Origin: Lachnospiraceae bacterium
GTDB taxonomy: Bacteria; Bacillota; Clostridia; Lachnospirales; Lachnospiraceae
NCBI GenBank assembly: GCA_015056905.1
Contig: SVFI01000003.1
Span: 124,001-188,000, forward strand
DNA length: 64,000 bases
Direction: 5' to 3'
How positions within the stretch are numbered: position 1 is the stretch's first letter; each line of letters starts with the position of its first letter. Shown piece by piece: positions 38,002 through 47,726 of this stretch. The position numbers were made by a program, and so were the translations under genes. A model generated the notes under the pieces. The model saw only the letters and a program-made list of their open reading frames with translations. It had not been told where the DNA came from and searched no databases.

Positions 38002-39240
38002 TTAAATATTGGTTCTGACTACTTTCGGCTGATATCCTTTCGTATTCAGTGCTTCGATAATTTTCTGCTTGTGTTCCGTACCGAATGCTTCCAGAGTGAT
38101 ACGCAGTTCCACTGCCGCATTTCTGTTCGTAGATACGAACTGATTATGCTCAAGCTTAATTACATTTCCGCTCTCCTCTGCAATAATTCCTGCCACAGTA
38201 GAAAGCTCACCCGGCTTATCCGGCAAAAGCACGGAAACGGTAAAGATTCTGTCTCGGAAAATAAGTCCCTGCTGCACAACGGAAGACATTGTGATGACAT
38301 CCATATTTCCGCCGCTCAAGATAGATACGACTTTTTTCCCTTTGACATTCAAATACTTCAATGCTGCTACTGTAAGCAATCCTGAGTTTTCAACAATCAT
38401 TTTATGATTTTCAACCATATCAAGGAACGCAACGACAAGATCTTCATCCGGAACCGTAATAATTCCATCGATGTTTTCCTGAATGTAAGGGAAAATATTA
38501 CTTCCCGGCGTTTTTACCGCCGTACCGTCTGCAATCGTATTGACATTCGGAAGCGTTGTCACTTTTCCGGTCTGAAGGGAAACCTCCATACAGTTTGCCC
38601 CTGCCGGCTCAACACCAATCACCTTAATCTTCGGATTTAACAGTTTTGCAAGTGTCGAAACGCCTGTCGCAAGACCACCGCCACCGATTGGTACGAGTAT
38701 GTAATCCACAAGCGGAAGTTCTTTTACGATTTCCATTGCAATAGAACCCTGACCTGTAGCTACCGCCAAATCATCAAACGGATGAATAAATGTATAACCT
38801 TCCTGCTCAGCGAGCTCATACGCCTTTGCACATGCTTCGTCATACACATTACCATATAACACAACTTCTGCGCCATAACTCTTCGTACGGTTTACTTTGA
38901 TGAGGGGAGTTGTCGTAGGCATGACAATGACAGCCTTAGCACCATAACATTTAGCCGCATAAGCAACACCCTGTGCATGATTACCCGCAGAAGCCGTAAT
39001 GATACCTTTCGCCCGCTCTTCTGCCGATATTGTGCTCATCTTATAGTAAGCACCGCGCACCTTATACGCTCCGGTAAACTGCATGTTTTCCGGCTTTAAA
39101 TAAACTTTATTCTCTGTCTGTACACTTAAATATTCACTATATATCAGCTCTGTCGGCTGTGTCGCTTCTTTCACTTTCTCGGAAGCTTCCTCGAACTTTT
39201 CAAGTGTCAACATCTTTTCATCTTTTTCGCTCATATTCAT
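38002..39240 (-). CDS. ilvA: Threonine ammonia-lyase with C-terminal ACT domain
   Basis: YLKPENMQFTGAYKVRGAYYKM; ITASAGNHAQGVAYAA; GGGGLATGVS; C-terminal VLLPDKPGELSTVAGIIAE. Confidence 0.93.
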   Translation of the reverse strand: MNMSEKDEKMLTLEKFEEASEKVKEATQPTELIYSEYLSVQTENKVYLKPENMQFTGAYKVRGAYYKMSTISAEERAKGIITASAGNHAQGVAYAAKCYGAKAVIVMPTTTPLIKVNRTKSYGAEVVLYGNVYDEACAKAYELAEQEGYTFIHPFDDLAVATGQGSIAMEIVKELPLVDYILVPIGGGGLATGVSTLAKLLNPKIKVIGVEPAGANCMEVSLQTGKVTTLPNVNTIADGTAVKTPGSNIFPYIQENIDGIITVPDEDLVVAFLDMVENHKMIVENSGLLTVAALKYLNVKGKKVVSILSGGNMDVITMSSVVQQGLIFRDRIFTVSVLLPDKPGELSTVAGIIAEESGNVIKLEHNQFVSTNRNAAVELRITLEAFGTEHKQKIIEALNTKGYQPKVVRTNI

Positions 39241-40178
39241 CCTTCTTTCACGTCGATATCAAACAATGCGTTTACAAACTCTTCGGAATTAAATTTCTGT
39301 AAATCTTCGATAGTCTCACCGACACCGATATATTTTACCGGAACTTTAAGTTCCGACTGAATGGCAACAGCAATTCCACCCTTTGCCGTCCCATCCATCT
39401 TAGTCAGAATAATACCCGTTAAATCTGCAGCTTCACCAAACTCTCTTGCTTGCGCCAGCGCATTCTGACCGGTTGTTCCGTCAAGCACCACAAGATTTTC
39501 CCTGTGGGCATCCGGAAACTCTTTGTCGATGATACGATTGATTTTCTTGAGCTCTTCCATTAAATTCTTCTTATTGTGAAGACGACCTGCCGTATCACAC
39601 AAAAGAACGTCCGCCTTTCTCGCCTTCGCTGCGCTTACCGCATCAAAAACGACACTTGCCGGGTCCGCATTCTCCGCGCCGGCTATAATATCTACACCGG
39701 CTCTATGCGCCCATTCCTCAAGCTGTTCCACTGCCGCCGCGCGGAACGTATCCGCCGCTGCAACAATCACCTTACGATTCTTATCTTTCAACTTTCCTGC
39801 CAATTTCCCGACACTTGTTGTCTTACCGACACCGTTGACACCGATCACAAGAACGACCGACTGCCTGTGTTCGAAATCGTAAGCCGTCTCGCCAACCTGC
39901 ATCTGCTCTTTGATACTGTCAATCAAAAGCTGCTTGCATTCGGAAGGCTCTTTGATATGTTTCTCTTTCACCTGTTGCTTCAGTCGCTCTAATATCTCAT
40001 TTGTCGCTTTTACTCCAATATCACCCATGATGAGAATTTCTTCCAGTTCCTCGTAAAAATCCTCATCAATATTAGAAAAACCACTGAACACGGAATCAAT
40101 TCCGCTGACAATATTGTTTCTTGTCTTAGTCAGTCCTTCTTTTAATCGGGCAAAAAAGCCTTTTTTTTCTTCACTCAT
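39237..40178 (-). CDS. ftsY: Signal recognition particle receptor FtsY
   Basis: GVNGVGKTTSVGKLAGKLKDKNRKVIVAAADTFRAAAVEQLEEW. Confidence 0.97.
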   Translation of the reverse strand: MSEEKKGFFARLKEGLTKTRNNIVSGIDSVFSGFSNIDEDFYEELEEILIMGDIGVKATNEILERLKQQVKEKHIKEPSECKQLLIDSIKEQMQVGETAYDFEHRQSVVLVIGVNGVGKTTSVGKLAGKLKDKNRKVIVAAADTFRAAAVEQLEEWAHRAGVDIIAGAENADPASVVFDAVSAAKARKADVLLCDTAGRLHNKKNLMEELKKINRIIDKEFPDAHRENLVVLDGTTGQNALAQAREFGEAADLTGIILTKMDGTAKGGIAVAIQSELKVPVKYIGVGETIEDLQKFNSEEFVNALFDIDVKEG

Positions 40179-40200
40179 AAAAATCTCCCGGTTTTGGCTT

Positions 40201-43200
40201 TTATTCTGTCAGGTCTTTCTCAATCAGGTTGACGCTGACAAGCGTTGATACACCTTTTTCCTGCATAGTGATACCGTAAAGTCTGTCTGCTCTCTCCATT
40301 GTACCACGTCTGTGTGTAATTACAATAAACTGTGTATGTTTTGTCAGCTTATGTAAATATTTTGCGAAACGTCCGACGTTTGAATCATCAAGCGCCGCCT
40401 CAATCTCATCAAGAAGACAGAACGGAGACGGTTTCAGATTCTGGATGGCAAATAAAAGTGCAATGGCTGTCAGTGCTTTCTCTCCACCGGAAAGCTGCAT
40501 CATGTTCTGCAGTTTTTTACCCGGTGGCTGGGCAATAATCTTAATACCTGCCTCAAGGACATCTTCATCCTCCATAAGTTCAAGAGTACCATGTCCTCCA
40601 CCGAACAATTCTTTAAACACTTTATCAAACTCGCTGCTAATCTGTGCGAACTTATCATTGAACTGTTTGCGCATCGCTGTATCCAGTTCTGTAATAATCC
40701 CCTGAAGCGTTTCCTCCGCCTTGACAAGATCATCGTGCTGGTTCGTCAGGAACGAGTAGCGCTCCATCAGTACTTTGTAATCTTCAATCGCATTGACATT
40801 GACGTCTCCGAGTTTTTTGATATCGTCCTTGACCGCCGCAATCTGCTTCTTCATTCCGGAAAGGTCTGTCATTTCCGGATCGCGAAGCTTTGCAGCCATT
40901 GACAGCGTAATCTCATACTCATCCCACATATAATTAATCTGGGATTCTAAAGATTCCTGCAGTCTCTCTCTCTGCGCGTTCAGACGGAAAACATCCTTAT
41001 CCAAAAGCTGGATACGGTCGGAAAGTGCTTCTCTTTCCGTAAAGAAGTTCTTCTGTTTTTCAGTAAGTTCCTGTTTCTTCGCCGTATCGCGTTTGAGTTT
41101 TTCCTGGTTTTCATCCTGCGAAGTATAAGAAGCTTCTATGGTCTTCTCGAGCTGTGCAATGTCACCTTTCTTGCGCTCCACTTCCTCCTTGGATGCATTC
41201 ATATTTTCCAAAATTTCGTTGAGCTCACCCGTAATTCTGCCAATTTCCACATTCACACGGTCCACATTCTGCTGCATGAAATCTTGTTTCTGAAGAACTT
41301 TTTCCACTTCCGTGTTCATCTGTGCATACGCATCCGCCTGCATCGCCTCTCCCTCTCGAATCTGTTCGAGCGCTTCCTGCATCTGCGCAATCTGCTGCTG
41401 GATGTTCTTCTCCATCTCCTCGGAGCGTTTGAGTTCATCCGCATTTCTCTGCTTTTCTTCCTGAATCTCCTGAATCTGTGTATCGATTTCAGTCTGCTCT
41501 TCTTTTAACTTCTCAAAACCTTTACCGGTCTCGTTTTTCTTTTCCTGCGCCTGCATAACGTTGAGTCGTGCGGTATTTTGTTCAATGAACTTCGCCTGCA
41601 ATGTTGCTTTTACCTGCTCAAGTTCCTGACGCACTTTCATACGCTCTGCTTTCGTCTGCTCAATCTCATCCAGAAGCCTGTCTACCTGTTTTAAGAAATC
41701 CTTGACCTTCTTTTCCAGTTCATCCATCTCTCTGCGACGACCGAGAAGATTGCTCGCATTTTTGAATGCACCACCACTGATGGCTCCGCCCGGCACAAGA
41801 AGTTCCCCTTCCAAAGTCACCATACGGATTCCATAGTCATATTTTCTTGCGATTTTAACCGCATGGTCCACATGATCTACCACAACAATACGGCCCAGCA
41901 TGGCTTTTGCCACGTTCCGGTATCGCTTATCGGTCGAAACCAAATCGCATGCCATTCCGATGACACCTTTTTCATCCAGCACCTCCGGTGTCTTAAACTC
42001 CTGCGGATGCTCGATGCTCGTCAGCGGAAGAAACGTTGCCCGTCCAAATTTATTCTTCTTGAGGTACTCAATCATCTTCTTGGCTGTTTCTTCATCATCC
42101 GTAACAATATTCTGAATATTTCCGCCGAGTGCTGTCTCGATTGCCGTCTCATATTTTTGTTCTACTTTCACGATATCTGCAACAACACCGATGATACCTT
42201 TTTCTGTTTGCTTCTGCTCCATGACTTTTCGAATACTGTTTCCATATCCGTCGTAGCGCTCCGTCAAATTGGAAATTGCCTCCAATTTGGACTTTTCCTG
42301 ATGATACAGCACCTGTGTATCTCTCAGTTTCTGATCTTTTTCGGATAAAATATCCGTAATTTCATGATTTCTCTCTTCCAAAGAAGACTGTCTGTCATTG
42401 AGCTGACGAATCTGCTCGTTAATACGCTTAAATTCATCTTCAAGCTGACTGATGATTTCCTCCTGCTGCTGTTCATCCGAACGGGCACGCAGAAGCTTTG
42501 AGCTCATCTCTGCCTTTCGGATGTTAAGCTGTTCCAGCATGGAATCAAAACGTCCCGCCTTGGATTTGATGGTAGCACGCTCTGTCAGCGCATCAATAAT
42601 GGTGCGCTTACCGGATTCAATATTCTCATTGTATTCTTCCATCTGCCTCTGCATACCGAGCAGTTTTTCCTTAGCCTCGTCAAGTTTCTGCTGCATCTCC
42701 TCGCGCTCAAGGTCATACTGCTTCTTTTCCTCACAGAAGGAATTCTTTTCCTCTTCTCTCTCCTGAATCTGTGCACGGATATTCTTTTCACGCTGCATAA
42801 AATGCGCCTCGTTGTCATCCGCCGCCTTAATCTGCTCTTTCAGGACATTAATCTGCACTTCAAGCTTACCGCGCATTTCGGATGTGCTTGAAAGGAGATT
42901 TCTCTCGTTGGTAATCTCCTCTTCCAATCTCTCAATGGACTGTGCAATACGGTCATACTCATCCCTAATATGCTCAAATTTCTCCTTCGTTGCCAAAAGG
43001 TCTCCGTCCGCAATGCGGTGTTTCTCCGTCACGGACTCAAGCTGCTCTTGAATATGACTGTTTTCAAGAAGGAACATGTTGACATCCAGTGTCTTCATTT
43101 CCTCTTTTTTACGTAAATATACTTTTGCCTTCTCCGCCTGTTTTTCAAGTGGTCCGACCTGCTTCTCAAGCTCTGCCAGAATATCTGTCACACGGAGAAG

Positions 43201-43761
43201 ATTCTGCTTTTCATTATCAAGTTTTTTCTGCGCTTCGTTTTTACGGCGTTTAAACTTCACAATTCCTGCCGCTTCATCGAAAAGTTCACGCCTTTCCTCC
43301 GGTTTTCCGCTCAGAATCTTGTCGATCTGTCCCTGACCGATAATGGAATATCCCTCTTTACCGATACCCGTATCATAAAAAAGCTCATGTACGTCACGAA
43401 GTCTGCAAACAGTACCGTTAATCAGATACTCACTCTCCCCGGAACGATAAAGACGTCTCGCAATTGTTACCTCCGGGTAATCAATCGTAAGTGAGCGGTC
43501 CGCATTGTCAAGCGTAATAGCAACATACGCATATCCGAGCGGTTTGCGGTTTTGTGTACCGGAAAAGATAACGTCCTGCATGGAAGAACCACGAAGCTGT
43601 TTCACACTCTGTTCTCCCAACACCCAGCGTACCGCATCCGCAACGTTACTCTTTCCGCTTCCGTTCGGTCCTACGATACCTGTAATTCCATTATGAAACT
43701 CAAAAATTATTTTGTTGGCAAAGGATTTAAATCCATGCACCTCTATACTTTTTAAATACAT
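40201..43761 (-). CDS. smc: Chromosome segregation protein SMC
   Basis: MYLKSIEVHGFKSFANKIIFEFHNGITGIVGPNGSGKSNVADAVRWVLGEQS; coiled coils; LSGGEKALTAIALLFA. Confidence 0.98.
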   Translation of the reverse strand: MYLKSIEVHGFKSFANKIIFEFHNGITGIVGPNGSGKSNVADAVRWVLGEQSVKQLRGSSMQDVIFSGTQNRKPLGYAYVAITLDNADRSLTIDYPEVTIARRLYRSGESEYLINGTVCRLRDVHELFYDTGIGKEGYSIIGQGQIDKILSGKPEERRELFDEAAGIVKFKRRKNEAQKKLDNEKQNLLRVTDILAELEKQVGPLEKQAEKAKVYLRKKEEMKTLDVNMFLLENSHIQEQLESVTEKHRIADGDLLATKEKFEHIRDEYDRIAQSIERLEEEITNERNLLSSTSEMRGKLEVQINVLKEQIKAADDNEAHFMQREKNIRAQIQEREEEKNSFCEEKKQYDLEREEMQQKLDEAKEKLLGMQRQMEEYNENIESGKRTIIDALTERATIKSKAGRFDSMLEQLNIRKAEMSSKLLRARSDEQQQEEIISQLEDEFKRINEQIRQLNDRQSSLEERNHEITDILSEKDQKLRDTQVLYHQEKSKLEAISNLTERYDGYGNSIRKVMEQKQTEKGIIGVVADIVKVEQKYETAIETALGGNIQNIVTDDEETAKKMIEYLKKNKFGRATFLPLTSIEHPQEFKTPEVLDEKGVIGMACDLVSTDKRYRNVAKAMLGRIVVVDHVDHAVKIARKYDYGIRMVTLEGELLVPGGAISGGAFKNASNLLGRRREMDELEKKVKDFLKQVDRLLDEIEQTKAERMKVRQELEQVKATLQAKFIEQNTARLNVMQAQEKKNETGKGFEKLKEEQTEIDTQIQEIQEEKQRNADELKRSEEMEKNIQQQIAQMQEALEQIREGEAMQADAYAQMNTEVEKVLQKQDFMQQNVDRVNVEIGRITGELNEILENMNASKEEVERKKGDIAQLEKTIEASYTSQDENQEKLKRDTAKKQELTEKQKNFFTEREALSDRIQLLDKDVFRLNAQRERLQESLESQINYMWDEYEITLSMAAKLRDPEMTDLSGMKKQIAAVKDDIKKLGDVNVNAIEDYKVLMERYSFLTNQHDDLVKAEETLQGIITELDTAMRKQFNDKFAQISSEFDKVFKELFGGGHGTLELMEDEDVLEAGIKIIAQPPGKKLQNMMQLSGGEKALTAIALLFAIQNLKPSPFCLLDEIEAALDDSNVGRFAKYLHKLTKHTQFIVITHRRGTMERADRLYGITMQEKGVSTLVSVNLIEKDLTE

Positions 43762-43768
43762 ACAACAC

Positions 43769-44464
43769 CTACTTATGTTCTCTGCGCAGCGTCATAAGCG
43801 CTTCATACGCAGCTTTCTGTTCCGATATCTTTTTGGACTGTCCCTCGCCGTATCCAATACATTCTCCGCTGAGCACAGCTTCTGTTTTAAACAGTTTTTC
43901 ATGGTCCGGTCCTTCTTCTCCGACCAGACGATATTCAAAATCTGACAGTTTTTTTGCCTGAAGCGTTTCCATCAAAATGGATTTCGCATCATAAAAAAGC
44001 TGTTTATGTTCTAAATCATTCAATACAAATTTCAAGATAAAGCGTTTTGCTTCTGCGAGTCCGCCATCCAGATAAATGGAACCTATCAGAGCTTCCACTG
44101 CATCCGCAATAATGGAATCACGCTCTCTGCCTCCGGTCGCCTCCTCACCTTTACCAAGCAACAGATACTTCCCCAGTTCCAGTTGTCTTGCCGTAATCGC
44201 AAGCGATGGCTCACAGACTGCACTCGCTCTCATTTTGGTAAGGTTTCCCTCCGATGTCTTCGGATGCTCAAAATAAAAATACTCGCTGCTGACCATCTCA
44301 AGTACCGCATCACCCAAAAACTCAATCCGCTCGTAACTATCCAGCTTATTGATTTTCTGCTCATTCGCAAAGGACGTATGCGTCATCGCCTGCTTAAGAA
44401 GTTGCTTATTTTTGTATACATACCCTATTTTATTTTCTAATTCACTAAAATCATAACCATTCAC
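43769..44464 (-). CDS. rnc: Ribonuclease III
   Basis: YERIEFLGDAVLEMVSSEYFY; C-terminal dsRBD SKKISEQKAAYEALMTL. Confidence 0.97.
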   Translation of the reverse strand: MNGYDFSELENKIGYVYKNKQLLKQAMTHTSFANEQKINKLDSYERIEFLGDAVLEMVSSEYFYFEHPKTSEGNLTKMRASAVCEPSLAITARQLELGKYLLLGKGEEATGGRERDSIIADAVEALIGSIYLDGGLAEAKRFILKFVLNDLEHKQLFYDAKSILMETLQAKKLSDFEYRLVGEEGPDHEKLFKTEAVLSGECIGYGEGQSKKISEQKAAYEALMTLRREHK

Positions 44465-44489
44465 GACAAATCACCAATTTACTCCAACA

Positions 44490-44507
44490 GAGGCCCTGAC
44501 GGGCCTC
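44490..44507. terminator. Short hairpin between acpP and rnc
   Basis: GAGGCCC tgac GGGCCTC. Confidence 0.45.
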
Positions 44508-44510
44508 CAA

Positions 44511-44747
44511 TTAACCATTTGACTTTGTCTGTTTTATTAACAAAAGAGCCTGTTCTACGGTTTCTATCTTTTCGACCTTTGCAGGGTCAAATGTTACATT
44601 CAGTTCCTCCTGCAAACGTACTACAATCTGAAAAATATCCAGAGAATCTGCTCCCAAATCTTTCAGAAACGTTGTATCACTGTGAATTTCACTCGCATCT
44701 ACACCGAGCACTTCCACAAGAACCTTCGACAAAACTTCCAGTTCCAT
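44511..44747 (-). CDS. acpP: Acyl carrier protein
   Basis: FLKDLGADSLDIFQIVVRLQEEL (DSL phosphopantetheine site). Confidence 0.95.
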   Translation of the reverse strand: MELEVLSKVLVEVLGVDASEIHSDTTFLKDLGADSLDIFQIVVRLQEELNVTFDPAKVEKIETVEQALLLIKQTKSNG

Positions 44748-44760
44748 TACAAAAGACCTC

Positions 44761-45783
44761 CTACTGTTCGTCTTTTACCTGTATTTTTTCTTTGATTTTT
44801 TCGTTGATATTCTGTTCTTTAAATGTCAGGCACTGGAGAATTGAATTTTTGATTTCTCCGGACATACTGCTTCCGTGTGTCTTGACAACAAGTCCTTTGA
44901 GGCCGAGCATCGGAGCTCCGCCATACTGCTCAAGGTCAAAAGTGGAAAGCGTTTCCTTCAGTGCCGGTTTCACTAACAAAGCCCCGATTTTACTGCGTGT
45001 CGTTGACATCATTCCTCTCTTAATCTTCTTAATCAGAGTCTGTCCCACACCTTCAAATGTCTTAAGCACTACATTTCCTACAAAAGCCTCACAAACAATA
45101 ACATCAACAACACCTGCCGGAATGTCTCTTGCCTCCACACTTCCCACAAAGTTGATGTCAGGACACGCTTTCAAAAGCGGGAATGTTTCTTTTACAAGCG
45201 CATTTCCTTTTTCTTCCTCCGCTCCGTTGTTGACAATTCCTACTGTTGGATTCTTTACCCCCATAACGCTTTCCATATAAATGGAACCCATCTTTGCAAA
45301 CTGTACAAGATTGGACGGTCTCGCATCCACGTTAGCACCGCAGTCGATAAGCAATGAACAACCTCTCTCGTTGTCCGTCGGGATAAGCGGAGCAAGAGGC
45401 GGTCTCTCCACGCCTTTGATTCTTCCGATAAGCACCTGTCCGCCAACTAAAACCGCACCGGTACTGCCTGCTGAAACAAACGCATCTGCCTCTCCGTTGC
45501 GAACCATATTCATACCTTTTACAATGGATGAGTCCTTTTTGCTGCGGATTGCATTGACCGGTGCTTCCGCCATCTCAATCACTTCCGTCGCGTTGACCAC
45601 TTCCACTCTCTCTTTATCATACTCATATTTTGCAAGTTCCTCATTTACCGCTTCTTCACGGCCTACAAGGTACACAAATACTTTTTCACTCTCTTTTAAT
45701 GCTTCTACTGCACCCTTTACTACCTGTTCCGGTGCATTGTCTCCGCCCATGGCATCAACTACCACTTTTACCAATTCTGACAT
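44761..45783 (-). CDS. plsX: Phosphate acyltransferase PlsX
   Basis: VVVDAMGGDNAPEQVVKGAVEAL; FVSAGSTGAVLVGG. Confidence 0.97.
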   Translation of the reverse strand: MSELVKVVVDAMGGDNAPEQVVKGAVEALKESEKVFVYLVGREEAVNEELAKYEYDKERVEVVNATEVIEMAEAPVNAIRSKKDSSIVKGMNMVRNGEADAFVSAGSTGAVLVGGQVLIGRIKGVERPPLAPLIPTDNERGCSLLIDCGANVDARPSNLVQFAKMGSIYMESVMGVKNPTVGIVNNGAEEEKGNALVKETFPLLKACPDINFVGSVEARDIPAGVVDVIVCEAFVGNVVLKTFEGVGQTLIKKIKRGMMSTTRSKIGALLVKPALKETLSTFDLEQYGGAPMLGLKGLVVKTHGSSMSGEIKNSILQCLTFKEQNINEKIKEKIQVKDEQ

Positions 45784-45860
45784 GGCTGTTCCTCCTTATA
45801 TAAGTCAATAAACCGCTAACTTATAATATACTTCAAACAGAATAAAAAAGCAAGAAAAAA

Positions 45861-45888
45861 GGTGCCTGTATCATCCAATACAGGCACC
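45861..45888 (-). terminator. Hairpin between rpmF and plsX
   Basis: GGTGCCTGTAT...ATACAGGCACC, minus-strand T-rich tail. Confidence 0.65.
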
Positions 45889-45905
45889 CGTCAGTTCTTT
45901 CTAAA

Positions 45906-46088
45906 TTAGTCAGCTACGGAAATGATTTCTTTCTTGTTGTAGCTTCCGCATTTCTTACAAACTCTGTGAGGCATCATTAAAGCACCACATTTGCTGCATT
46001 TTACTAAAGTCGGAGCACTCATTTTCCAGTTAGCTCTTCTTTTGTCTCTTCTACCTTTAGAAGATTTATTTTTTGGACAGATAGACAT
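45906..46088 (-). CDS. rpmF: 50S ribosomal protein L32
   Basis: MSICPKNKSSKGRRDKRRANWKMSAPTLVKCSKCGALMMPHRVCKKCGSY. Confidence 0.97.
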   Translation of the reverse strand: MSICPKNKSSKGRRDKRRANWKMSAPTLVKCSKCGALMMPHRVCKKCGSYNKKEIISVAD

Positions 46089-46103
46089 CGTTACACCTCC
46101 TTA

Positions 46104-46613
46104 TCACGCGTTAAAGATATCTTTTATTACTGCCATACGTGGGTCCGGAACAAATGTATCACATCCGCAATCCCCCTCATTCAGGTCTTTGCCGCACACG
46201 GTGCAAATTCCTTTGCAATCGTCATGGCACAAAACCTTCATAGGCCAGTTTATCATAATTTCATTGCTGACAAGTGCATCCGTATCAAGCTCGTATCCTG
46301 CTACAAATGACATCTCATCCGCTGCTTCCGGAGTTCCTATGAGACTCTCCTTAAGATGTTCTTCCAATTCCAGATGAAGCGGAACCTTCACCGGTTTTAA
46401 ACAGCGCCCGCAAGGAATTTCACACACCAGAGAAATCTGTCCCTGAAGAAGCACCTCACCCTTCGCCTTGTTCGTCAGCGTCAGCGCCAGTTCTGAACAT
46501 TCACAAATCGGAAACTCTTCCGAATGGATGTTTACGACCTTTAGCTCATAAGCTGTGCTAAGGCATTCCGTCTTTCCTTCACTTGAAAAAATATCGGTCA
46601 GGTTATATAACAT
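46104..46613 (-). CDS. YceD/DUF177 family protein
   Basis: CRYxL-type C-terminus DCKGICTVCGKDLNEGDCGCDTFVPDPRMAVIKDIF; adjacent to rpmF. Confidence 0.92.
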   Translation of the reverse strand: MLYNLTDIFSSEGKTECLSTAYELKVVNIHSEEFPICECSELALTLTNKAKGEVLLQGQISLVCEIPCGRCLKPVKVPLHLELEEHLKESLIGTPEAADEMSFVAGYELDTDALVSNEIMINWPMKVLCHDDCKGICTVCGKDLNEGDCGCDTFVPDPRMAVIKDIFNA

Positions 46614-46696
46614 AGCATACTCCTATCCACACTCAAACAATTATACATATGCACTTTTAGTTTGTCAACCGATTTTTCAAAATCAAATCACTCAAA

Positions 46697-47110
46697 TCAG
46701 TCACAAGGATTCTCAATCCCTGAATCTTCCGACAAATGTGTCAAATAACGCTCCGGATTCTCCCGCATTTTCATAAAAGTATCAAATGCCAGCAATACCA
46801 TGGATGTCTGATTTCCTTTTGTTTTGCTTGTATCCATATCCAGTTTTGTCTTAAATCCATCCATCTGCCAGATTAAGATATCCACGATTGTATATCCGCA
46901 GATTTTAACCTCACAAGGGAAATCTTTTTTCACAAGATACATGACGTATTCTTTGTACACATCGTCATTTTTCAAAAATGCATCCCAAAGTTTCCCGAAA
47001 AATCCCTCTTCCATACCGCACGCTTTGCAGGCGTCTTCCGTCACTTGTTTTATCTGTGAACGGGTAATGACAAGTTTGTTATTCTTGTTGTTTTCATTCA
47101 TTTCCGTCAT
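46697..47110 (-). CDS. Hypothetical protein (~137 aa)
   Basis: Likely start MTEMNENNKNNKLVITRSQ within longer ORF; no family recognised. Confidence 0.65.
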   Translation of the reverse strand: MTEMNENNKNNKLVITRSQIKQVTEDACKACGMEEGFFGKLWDAFLKNDDVYKEYVMYLVKKDFPCEVKICGYTIVDILIWQMDGFKTKLDMDTSKTKGNQTSMVLLAFDTFMKMRENPERYLTHLSEDSGIENPCD

Positions 47111-47222
47111 ATAACTCCTCTCTTTTCCACGGATTCTATATCCCACATCATAACATAATTTTCTGTCTTTTGGAAATAATACATACGGAAAACAATCACA
47201 AACCAAAAGGAGGCAATCGAAA

Positions 47223-47657
47223 ATGACGCACAAAGATTCCATCAAACTTCTCCGCGAATGCGAAGCAGGATGCAGCATGGGCATCTCATCCATCGACGAA
47301 ATCCTCGACAAAGTCCGCGACGATAAATATGTCCGAATTTTGCAGGAAAGCAAAGACCATCACGACAAACTGAAAAATGAAATCCACAACCTCTTAGAAC
47401 AGGCAGGTTGTGAAGACAAAGAACCTTCCATGATGGCAGAAAGTATGGCATCACTCAAAACTGCCTTCAAAATGCAAATGGATGATTCCGACCGGACAGC
47501 TGCGGATCTTATCGTGTCCGGCTGTCAAATGGGAATCCGCTCCCTTCATAAATATAAAAATAAATATGACGGAGCCGGACACACCGCCACGGATATATGC
47601 AACCGGCTTCTTGACATCGAAGATGAACTCTGCCATAAAAGCTTTCCTTATCTATAG
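47223..47657 (+). CDS. Hypothetical helical protein (ferritin-like/DUF2383-like fold possible)
   Basis: RBS aaaggagg upstream; helical pattern with spaced D/E/H. Confidence 0.6.
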   Translation: MTHKDSIKLLRECEAGCSMGISSIDEILDKVRDDKYVRILQESKDHHDKLKNEIHNLLEQAGCEDKEPSMMAESMASLKTAFKMQMDDSDRTAADLIVSGCQMGIRSLHKYKNKYDGAGHTATDICNRLLDIEDELCHKSFPYL

Positions 47658-47726
47658 TCTTAAAATTTGTAAAATACTGCCATATATGCTATATTCAAAA
47701 TTAAGAAAAAAAAATGAGGTTAGACT

